Part shown: in pieces, positions 1 to 6,850 of the stretch
How the letters are laid out: the number at the start of each line of letters is the position of its first letter
Position numbering within the stretch: position 1 is the stretch's first letter
Assembly: GCA_003519545.1 (NCBI GenBank)
Contig: DOWN01000011.1
Span: 912-12,355 of the forward strand
From: Bacteroidota bacterium
GTDB lineage: Bacteria; Bacteroidota; Ignavibacteria; Tepidaquicellales; Tepidaquicellaceae
Direction: 5' to 3'
Length of the DNA: 11,444 nucleotides
Position numbers and translations under genes: made by a program
Notes under the pieces: model-generated
Seen by the model: the letters and a program-made list of their open reading frames with translations, nothing else
The model's database searches: none
What the model was told of the DNA's origin: nothing

Positions 1-580
1 TATAAAAATTATCTTTTTTTCTGTTTCAATTTTATTTTTCGGTTTCACTTTATGGTTTTTCAGAGACCCTACAAGAAAATTACCGTCGGGAATAAATGAA
101 AATACAATAATTTCACCTGCAGATGGCAAGGTAGTTTTAATTGAAGAAATTGAAAACAAAGAAGATAATCTATTCAAAAAAGGTGAAAAACTAAAACAGG
201 TGAGTATATTTTTATCACCTTTAAATGTTCACGTGAACTGTCATCCTGTAACAGGTATTGTTGATTATTTTAAATACATCGAAGGTGAATATCTCGTAGC
301 ATTTGATCACAAGTCATCGGAGCGGAACGAAAGAACTGAAATTGGAATTAAAACAATAAACGGCAATAAAATTTTATTTAAACAAATAGCAGGTTTTGTT
401 GCAAGAAGAATAGTATGTAATTTGAAAACCGGGGATGAAGTATATATTGGAGAAAAATTTGGTATGATCAAATTCGGTTCGAGAGTTGATATGCTGTTTG
501 ATATAAACACAAAAATTTTTGTTAAACCCGGTGATAAAACAAAAACCGGCGAAACAATAATCGGTGAATTTCAAAGTTAA
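1..580 (+). CDS. psd: Phosphatidylserine decarboxylase proenzyme, 5' end missing
   Basis: This enzyme decarboxylates phosphatidylserine to phosphatidylethanolamine at the inner membrane. The frame is open from base 2 to the TAA at 578-580, giving 192 residues. The short Psd form is about 215 residues, so roughly 20-25 N-terminal residues lie outside the window. The visible part starts in a hydrophobic membrane segment, followed by FFRDP and SPADG, then SIFLSPLNVHVN. Near the end is MIKFGSRVD, whose Gly-Ser pair (codons at 476-481) is the expected self-cleavage site; the Ser becomes the pyruvoyl cofactor of the alpha chain. The VHVN motif is followed by Cys-His-Pro, where Arg-x-Pro is more common. 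pssA follows after 8 bases, so the two consecutive steps of PE synthesis are probably co-transcribed. The family call is firm. An archaetidylserine decarboxylase-like role is possible but less likely beside pssA. Confidence 0.93.
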   Translation, partial: IKIIFFSVSILFFGFTLWFFRDPTRKLPSGINENTIISPADGKVVLIEEIENKEDNLFKKGEKLKQVSIFLSPLNVHVNCHPVTGIVDYFKYIEGEYLVAFDHKSSERNERTEIGIKTINGNKILFKQIAGFVARRIVCNLKTGDEVYIGEKFGMIKFGSRVDMLFDINTKIFVKPGDKTKTGETIIGEFQS

Positions 581-588
581 AAAATGAT

Positions 589-1362
589 TTGAACATTCCA
601 CGAAGTTTCATACCATCCTTATTTACAGTTTTAAATGCGTTCTGCGGATTTATGTCCCTGATATATGCAATGAACGGTAACTTTACTCAAGCGTCTTTTT
701 TTATTATCTACGCAATGTTGTTTGACGGATTTGATGGTATAGTTGCACGTCTTTTAAACACATCTAGTGAATTTGGAGTTGAACTTGATTCACTATCAGA
801 TGTTATTTCATTTGGAGTTGCACCTTCATTTATAATTTATAATTTATATTTTAAAAACATTGAAACATTTGGCGTTGTAGTTTCATCATTCTTTATGATT
901 TTTTCAGCAGTCCGTCTTGCAAGATTTAATGTGCAACTTGTAGGATTTGACAAGGATTATTTCAAAGGATTGCCGACACCTATTGCAGCAGTGACATTAT
1001 GTTCTTATGTAATTTTTTATAATAACCGAATTTTTTCCGAAGAGACAAGTGTTTATTTTATCTGGATACTTGCATTCCTATTGCCTGCTTTGATGATTAG
1101 CAATTTCAAATATGATACACTTCCAAAGTTTAATAAACGTAATATAAAAAAATATCCGGTAAAGTTTATAATAATTTTAATTGCAATAATTTTAATTTTA
1201 TTAACAAAAGGTGAGGGTATTTTTTCGTTTTGTTTGTTTTATATCAGTACAGGAATTATTAGATCATTTTTTAATTTTATAAATCCGAAAAAAAGAAGGA
1301 TTATGAATACATCAGAATCAAATTCAAAAGAATCCGCAGACCCCGGTTTAAATCTCAAATAA
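589..1362 (+). CDS. pssA: CDP-diacylglycerol-serine O-phosphatidyltransferase
   Basis: The product makes phosphatidylserine from CDP-diacylglycerol and L-serine, supplying Psd. It is a 257-residue multi-pass membrane protein of the CDP-alcohol phosphatidyltransferase family. The signature is complete: D46, D49-G50, A53-R54, G63, D67 and D71, in the order DG-x2-AR-x8-G-x3-D-x3-D. The context EFGVELDSLSD and SFGVAP is typical of the Bacillus-type PssA rather than PgsA. The start is a TTG at 589. The only other start codon nearby, ATG at 584, runs into a stop after two codons, and an in-frame stop lies at 565-567. The N-terminus MNIPRSFIPSLFTVLN matches the family start. No Shine-Dalgarno sequence is evident, and translation may be coupled to psd. 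The C-terminal tail is polar, and its last 8 bases overlap the end of the convergent cysteine desulfurase gene. Confidence 0.93.
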   Translation: MNIPRSFIPSLFTVLNAFCGFMSLIYAMNGNFTQASFFIIYAMLFDGFDGIVARLLNTSSEFGVELDSLSDVISFGVAPSFIIYNLYFKNIETFGVVVSSFFMIFSAVRLARFNVQLVGFDKDYFKGLPTPIAAVTLCSYVIFYNNRIFSEETSVYFIWILAFLLPALMISNFKYDTLPKFNKRNIKKYPVKFIIILIAIILILLTKGEGIFSFCLFYISTGIIRSFFNFINPKKRRIMNTSESNSKESADPGLNLK

Positions 1363-2500
1363 TTTTTTTTAATCCTTCTATAAGACTATCAACATCTTTT
1401 AAAGTATTATTCCTTCCGATTGAAATTCTTACAGTTGCAAGTGCAGTCTTTTCATCAACTCCAAGACTTAACAATACATGAGACGGCTTATGGGAACCGG
1501 ATGTGCAGGCAGAGCCACCTGAAACGGCAATACCTTCAACATCAAGCAATATCAACAACATTTCAGGATCAACTTTAGAATTTTTCAAATTAACAGAAAT
1601 GTTTAGTATATTTGGCAGTGAATTTTCATCAGGAGTATTTATTATGATTTTATCTCCCAAAATCTTTTTGAGATTTTTTAACAAATAATTTTTTAGATTT
1701 ATATAATGAGTTCTGTCTGATTCAAAATTTTGTTTTAACAATTCGAGTGCTTTTTTAAATCCTGCGATGCCCGGAATATTTTCCGTTCCACCTCTTAAAT
1801 TCCTCTCCTGACTTCCACCGTGAATAAATTTTTCAATTGGAGTTTTATCTTTAATATAAAGTGCAGCAATCCCTTTAGGTCCATAAATTTTATGCGAAGA
1901 TATTGTCGCCAAATCAATATTCAGATCGGTAAGTTTTAATAACTCTTTTCCAAATGACTGAATTGTATCCGAATGTAATACAAAATCAAATTCAGATTTC
2001 AGAGAACTAATTTTTTTCAAATCATTTATTACTCCGGTTTCATTATTTGAATGCATAAGCGAAACCATCAGTGTATTTCTATTCAGCAAAGATTTTAAAT
2101 TTTCATAATTTATAAAACCATTGTTATCAGTTTCAACAAATTTTACTGTGAAACCAAAATTATTTTTTAAATACTCAATTGAATCTAAAACCGCAAGATG
2201 TTCAATTCTTGAAGTTATAATTTCCTTTTTGTTTGATTGTAAGAAATTAATAGCAACGCTTTTAATGGCATGATTATTTGCCTCGGTTCCTCCACTTGTG
2301 AAATAAATTTCTTTTGGTTTAGAACCTATAATCTCTGCGAGTAAATCCCTTGTATCTTCAATTAATACTTTTGCAGGTTTGCCAAATGAATGAATAGAAG
2401 AAGGATTTCCAAAATCAAATTTCAAATAAGGTAACATTGCATTAATCACTTCTTCGGAAACAGGTGTTGTTGCAGCATTATCAAAATAAATATTATTCAC
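1355..2500 (-). CDS. Cysteine desulfurase, NifS/IscS family (class I)
   Basis: This PLP enzyme takes sulfur from L-cysteine as a protein persulfide for iron-sulfur clusters and thiolated cofactors, leaving alanine. The 381-residue length is normal. Visible residues are the N-terminal YFDNAATTP, the TSGGTEANN turn at 68-76, H101 (PLP-stacking His), D178 and Q181 in HSDTIQSFGK, the Schiff-base lysine K204 in SSHKIYGPKG, and the active-site C332 in SACTSGSHKPSHVL. The loop after that Cys is of the long class I type, not the SufS type. The start is GTG at 2500; a stop codon lies immediately upstream, so no longer start exists. No iscU, nifU or iscR is visible nearby, so the assembly system it serves (Isc, Nif-like or tRNA thiolation) cannot be decided. 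It is divergent from pgsA and convergent with pssA. Confidence 0.94.
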   Translation of the reverse strand: MNNIYFDNAATTPVSEEVINAMLPYLKFDFGNPSSIHSFGKPAKVLIEDTRDLLAEIIGSKPKEIYFTSGGTEANNHAIKSVAINFLQSNKKEIITSRIEHLAVLDSIEYLKNNFGFTVKFVETDNNGFINYENLKSLLNRNTLMVSLMHSNNETGVINDLKKISSLKSEFDFVLHSDTIQSFGKELLKLTDLNIDLATISSHKIYGPKGIAALYIKDKTPIEKFIHGGSQERNLRGGTENIPGIAGFKKALELLKQNFESDRTHYINLKNYLLKNLKKILGDKIIINTPDENSLPNILNISVNLKNSKVDPEMLLILLDVEGIAVSGGSACTSGSHKPSHVLLSLGVDEKTALATVRISIGRNNTLKDVDSLIEGLKKII

Positions 2501-2512
2501 TTAATTTTATGT

Positions 2513-2537
2513 TTAATTATGTAATTACAATAATTAA
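2513..2537. repeat. Nested AT-rich palindrome in divergent promoter spacer
   Basis: Arms TTAATTAT (2513-2520) and ATAATTAA (2530-2537) are perfect inverted repeats. They enclose GTAATTAC (2521-2528), itself a perfect 8-base palindrome. The element lies in the 64-base gap between the divergent cysteine desulfurase and pgsA starts, where promoters and an operator would sit. The composition is nearly all A and T, so chance is a real alternative, and no regulator can be named. Confidence 0.3.
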
Positions 2538-2564
2538 TTTAAATAGTTGATAAATTGATTATTT

Positions 2565-3134
2565 ATGAAAATAAATACTAAAGAATTATTTTTAATTCCA
2601 AATCTACTTTCAATACTCAGGTTAATTTTATTAATTCCACTTTGTTATCTGATATTATATAAATTTGATACACAAAATTCAGTAATAATTTTAATAATGA
2701 TTTTGATATATATAACTGATTTATCAGATGGATATATAGCGAGAAGATTTAATCAGGTTTCAGAAACCGGAAAGATAATAGATCCACTTGCAGACAAAAT
2801 TTCTGTTACAGTAATTGCTATATTAGTATTTATCAAAGGTTTATTGCCATTATGGTTCTTGATCATCGTCTTATTAAGGGATATTTTAATATTATTTTTT
2901 GGCTTAAAACTTGAGAAAAAGACTGGAAAAGTATTAATGAGTAATTATCCCGGCAAAATTGCAGTATTAGGAATTGGGATTGTGTTATTACTGAATTTAA
3001 TGCAAATATCAGTTATTACTGAATTTATATCATACTTTTATTATATTATATTAATTTTAATTATTTATTCCTCATATCTATATTTCAAAAGGTATAAACA
3101 AACAATAGGAGAAACAATTGATGGAAATCACTGA
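2565..3134 (+). CDS. pgsA: CDP-diacylglycerol-glycerol-3-phosphate 3-phosphatidyltransferase
   Basis: The product makes phosphatidylglycerophosphate from CDP-diacylglycerol and glycerol 3-phosphate, the committed step to phosphatidylglycerol and cardiolipin. It is a 189-residue, largely hydrophobic membrane protein, close to the usual length of about 180. The signature is complete: D52, D55-G56, A59-R60, G69, D73 and D77. The flanking words IPNLLSILR near the N-terminus and GKIIDPLADK after the motif are typical of PgsA and separate it from PssA (ELDSLSD). The start is ATG at 2565 in a 64-base spacer, so it probably has its own promoter. Its last 14 bases overlap the start of the HU-like gene, suggesting one transcript with translational coupling. 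With psd and pssA nearby, the stretch carries both headgroup branches; CdsA and the PGP phosphatase are not seen. A different CDP-alcohol substrate cannot be fully excluded. Confidence 0.9.
   Translation: MKINTKELFLIPNLLSILRLILLIPLCYLILYKFDTQNSVIILIMILIYITDLSDGYIARRFNQVSETGKIIDPLADKISVTVIAILVFIKGLLPLWFLIIVLLRDILILFFGLKLEKKTGKVLMSNYPGKIAVLGIGIVLLLNLMQISVITEFISYFYYIILILIIYSSYLYFKRYKQTIGETIDGNH
3107..3112 (+). promoter_or_regulatory. Shine-Dalgarno sequence for the HU-like gene
   Basis: AGGAGA lies 8 bases before the ATG at 3121 and inside the end of pgsA. It is the clearest ribosome binding site in the window; most other starts here have none. It favours ATG 3121 over the adjacent in-frame TTG at 3118, which would be only 5 bases away. 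Confidence 0.6.
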
Positions 3135-3588
3135 GAATCCCTTTGATGAATCTTCTGAGAGGAGGAGACGAAATGCAGAGAGGGTTAAAACATTAACCCG
3201 TAAAGATGTTGAGATGAAGATGGAAGAGAAGCTTGTTGGCAAGAAAATAACGAAGAAACTAATAGTTGATTCATTATTTAACTCACTCAGAGAACTAATT
3301 ATGTCCGCCGACCCTGTAATAAGAATTGAGATTAGAGATTTTGGAGTTTTTGAGGTTAAGAAAACAAAACCAAAACCAAAAGCGAGAAATTTAAAAACCG
3401 GCGAATTTGTATATGTCCCAGGCAGGAGGAAAATGCATTTTAAACCGGGCAAACTATTAAAAAATTATTTAAAAGACAGTTCGGAAAAGGATGCTCAGGA
3501 AGAATTAAAAAATTTAGAAAATTCTGAAAATCAAAATAACGAAATTAAACCGGGAATAAATCAGGAGGGAGAAAATAATATCCTGTAA
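3121..3588 (+). CDS. HU/IHF-family DNA-binding protein with N- and C-terminal extensions
   Basis: This 155-residue protein has a histone-like HU/IHF fold at about residues 25-117. The recognisable words are RIEIRDFGVFEVKK (beta-sheet entry), ARNLKTGE at the tip of the DNA-grasping arm, and HFKPGKLLKNYL (final helix). HU proteins are usually about 90 residues. This one adds a charged, Arg/Glu-rich N-terminus (SSERRRRNAER) and an acidic, Asn/Glu-rich tail of about 38 residues. The arm tip reads R89-N90-L91 where HU and IHF normally have Arg-Asn-Pro; that proline intercalates into DNA and produces the kink. It probably binds DNA in the nucleoid, but with altered bending. It overlaps pgsA by 14 bases and precedes ruvX by 23 bases. 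The family call is firm, while the specific role is unknown. Confidence 0.87.
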   Translation: MEITENPFDESSERRRRNAERVKTLTRKDVEMKMEEKLVGKKITKKLIVDSLFNSLRELIMSADPVIRIEIRDFGVFEVKKTKPKPKARNLKTGEFVYVPGRRKMHFKPGKLLKNYLKDSSEKDAQEELKNLENSENQNNEIKPGINQEGENNIL

Positions 3589-3611
3589 ATTTTACAATTT
3601 AATCTTAATTG

Positions 3612-4049
3612 ATGGCAAAAACTTTAGGAATTGATTACGGGGATAAGAGAATCGGAATAGCTATTTCAGATGATAATAATAAAATTAGTTTTTCAAGACC
3701 ACACCTCTCAAACGACAAAGAATTTTTCAAAAAAATTTCGGAAATAATACAAACAGAAAATGTAAACAGGATAATATTAGGTTATCCTATAAATCTGAAC
3801 TCCGAAAAATCCATACAAACATTAAAGACAGAAGATTTTAAAAATTCATTAGAAACTTTTTTATCAAAGTCAGGATTACAAGTAGAAATATGTTTTTCTG
3901 ACGAGAGATTTACAAGTTCGATTGCAGGACAATTTATTTCAGAAAATGTTACAAATAAAAAGAAAAAAAGAGACAAAGGACTTGTTGATTCAATTTCAGC
4001 ACAGATAATATTACAAGGTTATCTGGATAAAATAAATTTTAAACATTAA
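3612..4049 (+). CDS. ruvX: Putative pre-16S rRNA nuclease / Holliday junction resolvase-like YqgF
   Basis: RuvX (YqgF) has an RNase H-like fold. The family is linked to processing of the 5' end of 16S rRNA and was first proposed as a Holliday junction resolvase. This protein has 145 residues from ATG 3612; a TTG directly before it is less likely. Visible motifs are TLGIDYGDKRIGIAISD at the N-terminus with D8, RIILGYPINLN at 53-63, CFSDERFTSS with D97/E98, and the C-terminal VDSISAQIILQGYL with D126. D8, E98 and D126 are the likely metal-binding acids. The middle loop reads NLNSEKS where many members have a glycine after PxNxxG, a mild deviation. The stop TAA overlaps the next gene's ATG by one base (TAATG), implying translational coupling with the AlbA_2 protein. 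Confidence 0.92.
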   Translation: MAKTLGIDYGDKRIGIAISDDNNKISFSRPHLSNDKEFFKKISEIIQTENVNRIILGYPINLNSEKSIQTLKTEDFKNSLETFLSKSGLQVEICFSDERFTSSIAGQFISENVTNKKKKRDKGLVDSISAQIILQGYLDKINFKH

Positions 4050-4684
4050 TGTATTTAGTAGAATTATATAAGCTAATAGAAGAAGGTGAATCACAAACTG
4101 TAGAATTCAAAAGAAAATTTTCTACACCTGAAAAAATTGCAAAAGAGATGATTGCGTTTGCGAATACAAAAGGTGGTTATATTTTATTCGGGGTTGATGA
4201 TGATAAAACGATTGTCGGAGTAAGAAGCGAAAAAGAAGAAATTGAACTTGTAGATTCGGCTGCAGTTTTTTATTGTGAACCGGAAATAAAATATGAATTT
4301 GAAATTATACTTATAAAAGGTCTGGATGTAGTTGTGGTTTATATACCTGAAAGTGAAAACAAACCGCATTACTTAATTACTGAGGATGAAGATAATATGA
4401 AATGTTATGTTCGGTTGGATGATATGTCAATAATAGCATCAAAAGAAACTGCCAAAATATTAAAAGGTCAAAACAGTAAAAATCCTTTGACAATAAATTT
4501 CGGAGAGAATGAAAAAACTTTGATGAATTTTCTCAACGATAACGGTAAGATTACAGTAAAAGGATTTAAAAAACTTGTCAACATATCAGAAAGGAGAGCA
4601 AGCAGAACACTTGTTAACCTTGTTAGAGCAGGAACAATTCGACATCACTTTAACGGCAAAGAAGAATATTTTACACTTACCTGA
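4049..4684 (+). CDS. AlbA_2 (Schlafen-type) domain protein with C-terminal winged helix
   Basis: This 211-residue protein has no signal peptide or membrane segment. Residues about 10-130 form an AlbA_2 domain (Pfam family often labelled putative DNA-binding or ATP-binding, AAA_4). Visible markers are QTVEFKRKFS at 16-25, the hallmark AFANTKGGYILFGVDDD at 36-52, IVGV at 55-58, a VVVVYIPESENKPHYL strand at 94-109, and CYVRLDD at 119-125. Residues about 150-211 look like a winged helix-turn-helix, with KTLMNFLNDNGKITVKGF and ERRASRTLVNLVRAG. Related two-domain proteins are usually annotated as transcriptional regulators, but a defined function is lacking for this family. It starts within the ruvX stop codon and ends two bases from the convergent nrfA stop. 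Its job is unknown; nucleic-acid binding is the safest inference. Confidence 0.8.
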   Translation: MYLVELYKLIEEGESQTVEFKRKFSTPEKIAKEMIAFANTKGGYILFGVDDDKTIVGVRSEKEEIELVDSAAVFYCEPEIKYEFEIILIKGLDVVVVYIPESENKPHYLITEDEDNMKCYVRLDDMSIIASKETAKILKGQNSKNPLTINFGENEKTLMNFLNDNGKITVKGFKKLVNISERRASRTLVNLVRAGTIRHHFNGKEEYFTLT

Positions 4685-4686
4685 AA

Positions 4687-6171
4687 TTAATTAGTATATT
4701 TCTCCTGCATCTTATCATGTCTCTCTTCCGCTTTCTTATCCCATACAGGAACTACCGTTTCAAGAAAATTTTTCTTGTCTTCTTTTAGTTTATTTACATC
4801 AAGCCCTATATATGCCTGTGCTTTTTCTTTTGTAGATACATCAGGATAAACAATCGGTAACGGAATATTTTTTTTGATTAATAACCCCGCAAGTTGAATT
4901 CTTGCTTCTTCAGACTTTTGTATTGCAGTACCGAGAATTCTAGCACATTCAAGCGGAGCATGAAAACTTGAGCCATGACCTGCCGCAACAAAATCCCATC
5001 TCCACTGAGCACTTCTGATCAAATCCAAAACAGGTTTCATTTCAGCTTCAGTTGCACCGTTATCCCACATAGTTTTGGCTTCAATATGCGCTTTGAAAAG
5101 AGAGTTCATTGCTAATTTTAATAATTCTTCAACTTTATCTTGTCTGTCAAAAACATTTTTAATTAAAGTGGCTTCAGATTCTCTGTGGCAAACCTGACAT
5201 GCATTTTCAATATTGTTAAGAGGGCTTTGGATATGATGATCTGTAAATTTAACACCACCTTCTGATTTATAAGGCATATGGCAATCAGCACACGCAACAC
5301 CTCTTTCGCTATGCACTCCCATTTTAAACATTTCAAAATCCGGATGTTGTGCTTTGAGTACCGGTGTTTTACTTAAAGTGTGCACAAAATCAGTATGAGA
5401 AACAGAATCATAATATCTTTCAATATCTTCAACTGATGAGCCTTTATCCCAAGGGAATGTGAGATATTTTCCTTCACCTTTAAAATAATATTCAACGTGG
5501 CATTGAGCACATACAAGAGATCTCATCTCCTGATGTGTTGCATTATTAATATCTTTACCCTGTCTTGCGAGTGCTTCAATTAATGCAGGTCTAGTGATTC
5601 TTAAATTCATAGTTTTCGGATTATGACAATCCTGACAACCAATAGGGTTTGCTATTTCGTGACCTAATTCTTTAAAAGGTTTTTTATAAAATTCTTCAAC
5701 TCCTAATTCATTCATAACTCTTGGAACATCAGTGCTTTTACATGCATAACAAGTACTCGGCTGCGGTACATCAGTTCTCAAAGTATTTCTTAAATCTTTT
5801 ATGGCATAATAGTGACCTCTTCCCTGATTATAATCTCTGGAAAAAGCATAACCTGCCCATAGTATCACCAGTTCAGGATATTTTTCAAGCATATCAACTT
5901 TTTGAGAACCTGCATGTTTACTTTTATAATTTGTATCTAAAGTTTTTATATAAGACTGATATTGACGGGGAAAATTTTCTCCCCAGACTTCATTTCTCGG
6001 TTCCCACTCTGATAAAGGTTTAATATTTTGCAAAATCAAATTTGCTTCAGTTCTTCTTTCGATAATAGAACTTCCAAAAAGCCCCGCAAGAAAAACTATA
6101 ACAACCGTTAAAATAAACAATAACCAACCGACATAAGGTTTTTCTTTAATAATGTCTTTGATTTTTTTCAT
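4687..6171 (-). CDS. nrfA: Cytochrome c nitrite reductase, ammonia-forming, catalytic subunit
   Basis: NrfA reduces nitrite to ammonium by six electrons in the periplasm. The protein has 494 residues and five heme sites: C141-x2-C-K145 (the special Lys-ligated active-site heme), then CxxCH at 179-183, 221-225, 294-298 and 325-329. Calcium-site and catalytic residues are recognisable: E227 and Y228 after the third heme motif, and K273, Q275 and H276 in LKAQHPDFE. R132 in NTLRT is the likely catalytic Arg. The N-terminus has a lysine-rich start and a hydrophobic segment at 14-36 with no clear signal peptidase site, so an uncleaved membrane anchor is plausible. The ATG start is 4 bases after nrfH stops, with no Shine-Dalgarno sequence. 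nrfH and nrfA form a two-gene operon. No cytochrome c maturation genes are in the window. Confidence 0.97.
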   Translation of the reverse strand: MKKIKDIIKEKPYVGWLLFILTVVIVFLAGLFGSSIIERRTEANLILQNIKPLSEWEPRNEVWGENFPRQYQSYIKTLDTNYKSKHAGSQKVDMLEKYPELVILWAGYAFSRDYNQGRGHYYAIKDLRNTLRTDVPQPSTCYACKSTDVPRVMNELGVEEFYKKPFKELGHEIANPIGCQDCHNPKTMNLRITRPALIEALARQGKDINNATHQEMRSLVCAQCHVEYYFKGEGKYLTFPWDKGSSVEDIERYYDSVSHTDFVHTLSKTPVLKAQHPDFEMFKMGVHSERGVACADCHMPYKSEGGVKFTDHHIQSPLNNIENACQVCHRESEATLIKNVFDRQDKVEELLKLAMNSLFKAHIEAKTMWDNGATEAEMKPVLDLIRSAQWRWDFVAAGHGSSFHAPLECARILGTAIQKSEEARIQLAGLLIKKNIPLPIVYPDVSTKEKAQAYIGLDVNKLKEDKKNFLETVVPVWDKKAEERHDKMQEKYTN

Positions 6172-6175
6172 AGTA

Positions 6176-6745
6176 TTATTTATTTAATTGTTTTTTTAGC
6201 CAATCCGGAACAATGGGATTTAAACCCGGAACTTTTGAATCAGGGAAAGAAGATAAACTGCTTACCGATCCGTGAGGAGTTTCCTGATGACAACTCCAAC
6301 ATAGTCTTTCTTCGCCTCTATCGTCTTTAACAAACATTGTGTGATTTAATAAATTAGAATGACACCTTATGCAGTTATCCTGAACTACATTTATACCGGC
6401 TTGTTTTATTTTTATTACTTGAGGTTCAAGTCTGAAAGTGAACATAAAAGAATGTCTTGCACCATCCGATGCTTTGAAAGCATATTTTTTAAAAAAATTA
6501 TCCTGAGGCACATGGCAATCATTACAAGTTGCTACTTTAGAATGAGAACTTACTCTCCAAGAAGAATACTGCGGATACATTACATGACAATTAATGCAAG
6601 TTTCCGGTTTATCTGATAAATAAGAAGTTGCATTTCCGACATATAAGATAAAAACGAGAGTGCCGGATAATACACCGCATATAACGATAACAGGAACTTT
6701 CCAATTATCGGGTGGTAAAATAAAATTGAATATCTTTTTTATCAA
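6176..6745 (-). CDS. nrfH: Cytochrome c nitrite reductase small subunit, NapC/NirT family
   Basis: NrfH is the membrane-anchored tetraheme cytochrome that oxidises menaquinol and feeds electrons to NrfA. The 189-residue protein has one N-terminal membrane segment (about 16-37) and four heme motifs: CINCHVM at 50-56, CNDCH at 74-78, CIRCH at 125-129 and CWSCH at 149-153. M56, in CxxCHxM, matches the Met ligand of heme 1 in known NrfH. The words PQYSSWRVSSHSKVATC and ARHSF are also typical. The start is a TTG at 6745; no ATG or GTG lies upstream before an in-frame stop, and the next Met is past two heme motifs. The N-terminus IFNFILPPDNWKVPV fits the family. An FNR-like palindrome lies about 43 bases upstream. 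NapC or another quinol dehydrogenase is unlikely given nrfA directly downstream. Confidence 0.95.
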   Translation of the reverse strand: MIKKIFNFILPPDNWKVPVIVICGVLSGTLVFILYVGNATSYLSDKPETCINCHVMYPQYSSWRVSSHSKVATCNDCHVPQDNFFKKYAFKASDGARHSFMFTFRLEPQVIKIKQAGINVVQDNCIRCHSNLLNHTMFVKDDRGEERLCWSCHQETPHGSVSSLSSFPDSKVPGLNPIVPDWLKKQLNK

Positions 6746-6755
6746 AGTATAGAAA

Positions 6756-6778
6756 AATAATAATTTTTAATTATTATT
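6756..6778. repeat. Perfect 10-base inverted repeat upstream of nrfH
   Basis: AATAATAATT (6756-6765) and AATTATTATT (6769-6778) are exact inverted repeats separated by TTT. The element lies between the nrfH start (6745) and the FNR-like box (6782-6795), so it falls in the presumed core promoter or leader. It contains only A and T. A second operator or a weak hairpin in the leader are both possible, and so is chance in AT-rich DNA. Confidence 0.35.
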
Positions 6779-6781
6779 AAA

Positions 6782-6795
6782 ATGATTTATATCAA
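6782..6795. promoter_or_regulatory. FNR/Crp-family-like operator upstream of nrfHA
   Basis: ATGAT-TTAT-ATCAA matches the FNR consensus TTGAT-N4-ATCAA at 9 of the 10 defined bases. Its centre is about 43 bases before the nrfH TTG. In the usual class II activator position (-41.5) this would put transcription start almost at the start codon. nrf operons are commonly activated by FNR-type regulators in low oxygen or by nitrite-responsive relatives, so the location makes biological sense. The site lies in the divergent 105-base gap and could also affect the TPR gene. No regulator gene is in the window. Confidence 0.5.
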
Positions 6796-6816
6796 TTTAT
6801 TTAACTTCAAAATATA

Positions 6817-6846
6817 TTGATTTTAAAAATAAAACTGATAATATTG
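6817..6846 (+). promoter_or_regulatory. Possible Bacteroidetes-type promoter for the TPR gene
   Basis: TTG at 6817-6819 is followed after 19 bases by TAATATTG at 6839-6846. The second element matches the Bacteroidetes -7 element TAnnTTTG at five of its six fixed bases, and the spacing is normal. Transcription would begin at about the ATG at 6851, implying a nearly leaderless message. The match is imperfect and the DNA AT-rich, so this is tentative. Confidence 0.3.
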
Positions 6847-6850
6847 TATA

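Noticed and set aside
141..580. psd starting at the GTG at 200
   Set aside because: The conserved FFRDP and SPADG motifs lie upstream in the same open frame, so the gene begins before the window.
3078..3452. Open minus-strand frame of 124 codons under the HU-like gene
   Set aside because: It is antisense to a clear HU/IHF domain, has no recognisable motif and spans the pgsA/HU overlap. It is a shadow of the real gene.
5721..6023. Open plus-strand frame of 100 codons inside nrfA
   Set aside because: It lies antisense to a fully conserved NrfA with an intact heme motif in the same stretch; no domain is visible.
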